Program-made: the position numbers and the translations under genes
The notes under the pieces: model-generated
The model's input: the letters and a program-made list of their open reading frames with translations, nothing else
Told to the model about the DNA's origin: nothing
The model's database searches: none
From: an uncultured Bacteroides sp.
GTDB lineage: Bacteria; Bacteroidota; Bacteroidia; Bacteroidales; Bacteroidaceae
Direction: 5' to 3'
NCBI GenBank assembly: GCA_900755095.1
Contig: CAAEFE010000054.1
Location: 1-10,331, forward strand
Length of the DNA stretch: 10,331 nucleotides
In this document: positions 6,763-10,331 of the stretch, in pieces
Layout: every line of letters starts with the position of its first letter
How positions within the stretch are numbered: position 1 is the first letter of the stretch

Positions 6763-6802
6763 ATAGAAATTAAATCAAATCTAAACCGTCCTGCTTTATG
6801 AT
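6747..6802 (+). promoter_or_regulatory. Transporter-operon promoter with tandem regulator boxes
   Basis: Two copies of the box TTAAATCAAATCTAAA start at 6748 and 6770, exactly 22 bp apart. Read as half-sites they form four elements, (A/T)(T/C)TAAA(T/C), at 6747, 6758, 6769 and 6780, a regular 11-bp phase on one face of the DNA. The -10 box TATGAT (6797-6802) starts 27 bp after the second box, the same distance as at the response-regulator promoter; no good -35 is present. The first box lies in the last codons of the kinase gene. This is most simply a class II-type site where the response regulator replaces -35 recognition. The doubled box suggests stronger or more cooperative control here than at the regulator's own promoter. 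Confidence 0.75.
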
Positions 6803-6834
6803 GTAACTAATCAAAAAGAAAGGACGGTGTTTTT
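6785..6834 (+). promoter_or_regulatory. Inverted repeat around the promoter, including the permease ribosome site
   Basis: ACCGTCCT (6785-6792) and AGGACGGT (6821-6828) are perfect inverted repeats with a 28-nt loop. The right arm contains part of the AAAGGA ribosome site (6819-6824) of the first permease and is followed by GTTTTT (6829-6834) right up to its ATG. The -10 box and expected transcription start (~6808-6810) lie in the loop. Only RNA reading in from the kinase gene has both arms; such RNA could terminate or hide the ribosome site. RNA from the local promoter lacks the left arm. Confidence 0.5.
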
Positions 6835-8169
6835 ATGCACATAGGTAAGCGAGTTTTCTTATATTTAACTCGCAAAAAAGGAAAAAACTGTATCTTATGT
6901 ATTGTATTTTTCCTTATCTCATTTTCTTTACTGTCGGGAAGTTCCGTTCTTCAAGGAATTTCTCAAATATCAAAAGACTTGCGTTCTACAATAGGAGCTT
7001 CTTTTGATGTCAGACCATACGAACAGTTCACAGCAGAAAACGGACAAGTTTTCAGTAAAGGAACTCCGACGATCAATGAAGCTTCTATCCAAAAGATATT
7101 AAATATTATTGGGAATGAATTAAAATCATATAATACCGAACAAAGTGGGTATGTAAAAGGACGGGATATTTCATTTATTGCAGGAGTGGGACATAGTGAA
7201 GATAGTAATATGGGACAAATCAAAGCCGTTCGTGATTCGAGTTTGAGCAAGGCTTTTTTCAATGAAGAATACCGATTGATAGAGGGTAACCATATTACAC
7301 CAGAGGATAAAAACAAAGTTTTAATCAGCAAGGAATTGGCACAAGCAAATCAATTATCTATTGGAGATACAATTTTGTTAAATCATGCGGAATTTGGAAA
7401 TGAGAATGGCAAATATCTGGATTTATTAAAAGAAAATTCTCCTTTTGCAACCGTAGAAATAAAAGGTATTTATGAAATTAAAGATAATACAGATAATGGT
7501 TTAAATCCAACGGCAAAGAAAGCAGAGAATATAATGTTTGCTGATAGTCAGTTACTTTTTGATTCTGGTAAGCCCCAAATATATAACGGCGAAGTGTCTT
7601 TCTTTATTTCAGAGCCGTTATTACTTGATGAAATAACCAAAAAAACAGAAAAAATATCTTCTATTAACTGGGAAAACCATATTATAGAAAAAAATGATTT
7701 TAAGTTTTCTAAGATAGCAGAGCAACTTGAAACTATACAAAAAATAGTGTCTGCTCTTATTGGAATTGTTTCTGTTTTAGGTATCGTGATATTGACACTG
7801 ATTATGACCTTGCGGATAAGAGGACGGACAAGAGAAGCCGGTATTTTACTTTCCATAGGAAATGATAGAAAAGGAATTATCGGTCAATTTGTTTTGGAAA
7901 CACTTATTTTATTATTGATAGGATTTATATTATCGGTAATTCTTTTTATGTCTGTATCTGCTGTACTAAATGATTTCTTGTTTGATTCCATGATTCACAC
8001 AGCGTCAAATATGGAATCTGTAAATCAACATAATTATTTACAATTAGAATGTTTGAAAGCGGTAATGTTGTTGCTGATTGAAATATGTACAACAACATTA
8101 ACAGTTATTGTTTCAAGTGCAACGGTACTTTCATTAAAACCCAAAGAGATATTAACAAAAATGAGTTAG
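6835..8169 (+). CDS. ABC transporter permease, MacB/FtsX topology (first of two)
   Basis: 444 aa. One span at ~19-37, a large outside domain of about 260 residues (~40-300, MacB-core-like), then three spans at ~304-326, ~351-375 and ~405-433. This four-span layout belongs to the type VII (MacB/LolCDE/FtsX) class, which moves substrates on the outer side of the membrane by mechanotransmission. The cytoplasmic loop RGRTREAGILLSIGNDRKGIIGQ at ~330-351 is the typical FtsX signature that contacts the ATPase, and the C-terminus ends LKPKEILTKM. AAAGGA (6819-6824) is 10 nt before the ATG. It shares its layout and end motif with the second permease, so the pair likely forms a heterodimer. It is not a ten-span BceB-type protein. 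Substrate unknown; antimicrobial-peptide removal or peptide export is inferred from class and from the linked two-component system. Confidence 0.9.
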   Translation: MHIGKRVFLYLTRKKGKNCILCIVFFLISFSLLSGSSVLQGISQISKDLRSTIGASFDVRPYEQFTAENGQVFSKGTPTINEASIQKILNIIGNELKSYNTEQSGYVKGRDISFIAGVGHSEDSNMGQIKAVRDSSLSKAFFNEEYRLIEGNHITPEDKNKVLISKELAQANQLSIGDTILLNHAEFGNENGKYLDLLKENSPFATVEIKGIYEIKDNTDNGLNPTAKKAENIMFADSQLLFDSGKPQIYNGEVSFFISEPLLLDEITKKTEKISSINWENHIIEKNDFKFSKIAEQLETIQKIVSALIGIVSVLGIVILTLIMTLRIRGRTREAGILLSIGNDRKGIIGQFVLETLILLLIGFILSVILFMSVSAVLNDFLFDSMIHTASNMESVNQHNYLQLECLKAVMLLLIEICTTTLTVIVSSATVLSLKPKEILTKMS

Positions 8170-8178
8170 GAGGATTTT

Positions 8179-9474
8179 ATGAATTTTTTTAATCGAGCTT
8201 TAAAATACTGCTGGAGGCAAAGGCTTCGTAGCTTATTACTCCTATTGACTTTCACATTACTGTCAACAACTGTTTTGATTGCAATTTCCAGTGAAAAGGC
8301 TGTGGAGCAAGGAACAAAACAAATCAAAGAAACGGTAGGTGCTTCTGTTCGGATTGAACTTGATACAAACAATCAAGCAAATTATGGTTCAGCAGAGGAC
8401 TTTGGAAATGGTGCTTCTGGATATACTTATAATGGCGATTTCATTACAGAAAAAATTGTTGATAAAATTTCCAAACTTGAAAATGTGATAGGATATAATG
8501 CGAAAAGTTCAGAAGGATATTGGGGAGTACCGAAAAGTTTTTCTCCCTTTCCAGCAATGGTTACAGAGGGATTAGCAACACCCTATCAAGCAGTCTTAAA
8601 TTCTTCTTTAGACACGAGATTTTTAAATGGAACTTATAAATTAGAAGAAGGTCGTCATATTAAAGCTGATGATTCTTATGTTGCTTTAATCTCAAAAGAA
8701 TTAGCTGATAAAAATAATCTTTCTGTTGGCGATACTATTGAATTTATAACAGAAACAGATATTGATATTACAGATACTACATTTAAGATTATAGGAATTT
8801 TTAGTGGTACAGAGGGAATGTCAAAATCAGCAATTACACCGAGCGACATTCCAGCAAATTTAGGATATATAGATATGAACAGTTTAAGTGAGCTTTACGA
8901 TTCCGAGGGTTATGATTTCCTTGATGTTTATACACATACACCAGAAGAAGCGAAAGAGCTTATGGAAACAATCAAAAATCTTCCAGAAGTAAAAGGGAAA
9001 ACATTTACTTTTAATCTCAATTCAGAAGATTTTGACTTAGTATCAACACCATTATCCTCTTTTGGAAGTATGGTAGATACAACTGTATTCGTACTTACAA
9101 TCATTGGTGTACTTATCGTCGTTTTATTACTTTTGTTATGGACAAGGGGACGAAAAAAAGAAATTGGTATTTTACTTGCGGTAGGACGTAGTAAAGTAGA
9201 AATTGTCGGACAATTTTTAACAGAAAATATATTGATTACATTCTTATCTATCATTGTATCGGCTGGGTTATCAATAACTTTTGCAGATAAGATTGGGGCT
9301 TATATCATTCAAAAAGCAGGAGAAAGTGCAACTGATTTAACGATTTCTATTGCGACATCAGATATGGTAATGGTTTATAGTATAGGACTTGCCTTAGTAT
9401 GTTTTTCCGTGCTTATCGCTTCTTACACAGTTATTCGATTAAACCCGAAAGATATTTTATCCAAAATGGACTAG
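8179..9474 (+). CDS. ABC transporter permease, MacB/FtsX topology (second of two)
   Basis: 431 aa, with the same layout as its neighbour: first span ~18-37, outside domain ~40-298, then spans at ~302-321, ~347-369 and ~396-418. The FtsX loop is TRGRKKEIGILLAVGRSKVEIVGQFL (~322-347, shown here in part as its key RGRKKEIGILLAVG core) and the end is LNPKDILSKMD, paralogous to the LKPKEILTKMS end of the first permease. The two outside domains share short blocks (KLEEGRHI versus RLIEGNHI, ISKELAD versus ISKELAQ, LSVGDTI versus LSIGDTI) but are otherwise diverged, which supports a specialised heterodimer rather than a recent duplication. TAGGAGGA, including the stop codon of the preceding gene, provides the ribosome site, so translation is coupled. 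Confidence 0.9.
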   Translation: MNFFNRALKYCWRQRLRSLLLLLTFTLLSTTVLIAISSEKAVEQGTKQIKETVGASVRIELDTNNQANYGSAEDFGNGASGYTYNGDFITEKIVDKISKLENVIGYNAKSSEGYWGVPKSFSPFPAMVTEGLATPYQAVLNSSLDTRFLNGTYKLEEGRHIKADDSYVALISKELADKNNLSVGDTIEFITETDIDITDTTFKIIGIFSGTEGMSKSAITPSDIPANLGYIDMNSLSELYDSEGYDFLDVYTHTPEEAKELMETIKNLPEVKGKTFTFNLNSEDFDLVSTPLSSFGSMVDTTVFVLTIIGVLIVVLLLLLWTRGRKKEIGILLAVGRSKVEIVGQFLTENILITFLSIIVSAGLSITFADKIGAYIIQKAGESATDLTISIATSDMVMVYSIGLALVCFSVLIASYTVIRLNPKDILSKMD

Positions 9475-9484
9475 GAGGATTTTT

Positions 9485-10138
9485 ATGAGTATATTATCAT
9501 TTTCAAACTTGAGTTATAGCTATGACAAGAAAAAGAATGTATTTACTAATATCAGTGCAGAAATGGAATTAGGCAAACTATATGCAATTTTAGGACAGTC
9601 TGGTTGTGGTAAAACAACATTGCTTTCATTGCTAGGTGGACTAGATAGTGCTACAAAGGGCAAGATATTGTTTGACGGAGAAGATATTATGGAAAAAGGG
9701 TTAGCAAATCATCGTCGTAATCATGTTTCCTTTGTTTTTCAAGCATATAATCTGATAGATTATATGACCCCATTGGAAAACGTGAAATTGACAAGTAAAC
9801 TGCCACCAGAACCGATTTTAGAAAAAATGGGTTTAACAAAGGAAGAAATGAAGCGAAATGTGTTACAGCTTTCTGGTGGACAACAGCAACGTGTGGCGAT
9901 AGCAAGAGCCTTAGCCAGTGAAGCCCCTGTCATACTGGCAGATGAACCTACGGGAAATCTTGACGAAGATACTGCAATGTCGATTATGCAAATACTGGAA
10001 AACAATGTTCGCCAAATGAATAAATGTGCAATTATTGTTACGCACTCAAATGAAATCGCAAAACGTGCTGACGTTATTTTACAATTAAAACGAGGTACAC
10101 TTCAAAGAATAGAAAATCAAAAGAAGAACGATAAATAA
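9485..10138 (+). CDS. ABC transporter ATPase (MacB/LolD type)
   Basis: 217 aa, a single nucleotide-binding domain that powers the two permeases. Walker A GQSGCGKTT at 37-45 (Lys43), Q-loop Gln86 in FVFQAYNLI, signature LSGGQQQR at 129-136, Walker B VILADEPTG at 149-157 with catalytic Glu154, D-loop NLD at 158-160 and H-loop His187 in VTHSNE: all are intact. GQQQ and DEPTGNLD are typical of the MacB/LolD/FtsE group. The helical subdomain between Q-loop and signature looks a little shorter than in typical LolD/MacB proteins. The start ATG follows TAGGAGG that contains the stop codon of the second permease, identical in design to the junction before it. It closes the five-gene module. No membrane-fusion (MacA-like) partner is encoded next to it in this window. 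Confidence 0.93.
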   Translation: MSILSFSNLSYSYDKKKNVFTNISAEMELGKLYAILGQSGCGKTTLLSLLGGLDSATKGKILFDGEDIMEKGLANHRRNHVSFVFQAYNLIDYMTPLENVKLTSKLPPEPILEKMGLTKEEMKRNVLQLSGGQQQRVAIARALASEAPVILADEPTGNLDEDTAMSIMQILENNVRQMNKCAIIVTHSNEIAKRADVILQLKRGTLQRIENQKKNDK

Positions 10139-10155
10139 TATTGATATTATCAATA
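10139..10155. repeat. Perfect 17-bp palindrome after the transporter operon
   Basis: TATTGATA (10139-10146) and TATCAATA (10148-10155) flank a single T. It begins one base after the ATPase stop codon. It is too AT-rich and lacks a T-run, so it is a poor terminator; an operator for the following small gene is possible but unproved. Confidence 0.45.
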
Positions 10156-10176
10156 AAATGTAAAGAGGGTTATGGT

Positions 10177-10331
10177 ATGGAAAATTTCAAACAATATACA
10201 AAATATCCAAAAAAAGTACAGTGATAAACAACTTGTTGTTGACCTCATAAATTATCAAAATACTGATTTACTTGCCTGTCTCTGAATTGACCTGTATACT
10301 GTCATCAGCATACAAAAAGGAAAAGGTCTCA
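10177..10331 (+). pseudogene. Broken small reading frame, runs past the window edge
   Basis: AAAGAGGG (10162-10169) lies 7 nt before ATG 10177. That frame reads MENFKQYTKYPKKVQ and stops at 10222-10224. Skipping one base in the run of seven A (10209-10215) joins it to a protein-like frame, YSDKQLVVDLINYQNT and so on, which meets a TGA at 10283-10285. The same frame then stays open (IDLYTVISIQKGKGL) to the window end. This looks like a decayed small gene with a frameshift and a stop. Alternatively, ATG 10172 opens the second frame directly and yields a 37-aa peptide ending at 10285, but its ribosome site would be only 2 nt away. I do not recognise a function; the position corresponds loosely to the orf7/orf8 zone of Tn916-like elements, which is only context. 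Confidence 0.5.

Noticed and set aside
4661..6785. The three TTAAATCAAATCTAAA copies as CRISPR repeats or transposon ends
   Set aside because: Two copies are 22 bp apart and the third is two genes away; there are no spacers, no target duplication and no transposase. Position relative to -10 boxes fits regulator sites better.
6835..10138. BceAB-type bacitracin transporter
   Set aside because: Both permeases have four spans with one large outside domain, and there are two of them; BceB has ten spans and a different large loop. The kinase also has a real sensor region.
10139..10155. Palindrome after the ATPase gene as the operon terminator
   Set aside because: The stem is nearly all A/T and is followed by AAAATG, not a T-run.

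Overview
The window looks like the right-hand part of the conjugation region of a Tn916-family integrative conjugative element (ICE) from a low-GC Gram-positive host (Bacillota, probably a gut clostridium or relative). The basis is the gene order orf15-orf14-orf13, the strong AGGAGG-type ribosome sites, the AT-rich DNA and the recognisable protein families. The species cannot be told from the sequence. No integrase, excisionase, oriT or resistance gene of tet/erm type lies in the window.

Layout. (1) 1-3391, rightward: the 3' part of a VirB6-like membrane channel protein (Orf15), a two-domain cell-wall hydrolase (Orf14) and a VirB8-like membrane protein (Orf13/TcpC). These are tightly packed and probably one operon. 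It ends at a strong bidirectional hairpin terminator (3405-3454). (2) 3447-4565: a control cassette. An XRE-family repressor-like gene is read leftward. It diverges from a small protein resembling the Spo0A C-terminal domain family and from a small acidic protein of unknown function. A 22-bp near-palindrome sits on the rightward -10 box between the divergent genes. In classical Tn916 this interval, just after orf13, holds orf12-tet(M). (3) 4728-10138: a self-contained sensing and transport module: OmpR-family response regulator, sensor histidine kinase, two MacB/FtsX-topology permeases and one ABC ATPase. The DNA is visibly more AT-rich than the conjugation genes. (4) 10139-10331: a short palindrome followed by a small reading frame that appears broken and runs to the window edge.

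How it may work together. The kinase probably senses an extracellular compound or envelope stress and phosphorylates the response regulator. An exact repeat with 11-bp half-site spacing occurs at the same distance (27 bp, start to start) upstream of a good -10 box at both the regulator promoter and the transporter promoter. This makes an autoregulated circuit very likely. The transporter most resembles MacB/LolCDE-class export or extraction pumps, which in Bacillota typically protect against antimicrobial peptides or export peptides; the substrate is unknown. A perfect 8-bp inverted repeat flanks the transporter promoter and includes the Shine-Dalgarno sequence of the first permease. Transcripts reading in from the kinase gene could fold there and be silenced, while transcripts from the local promoter would lack the 5' arm.

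The most interesting items are the regulator boxes, the promoter-spanning inverted repeat, the replacement of the usual Tn916 cargo by this module, and the small control cassette.
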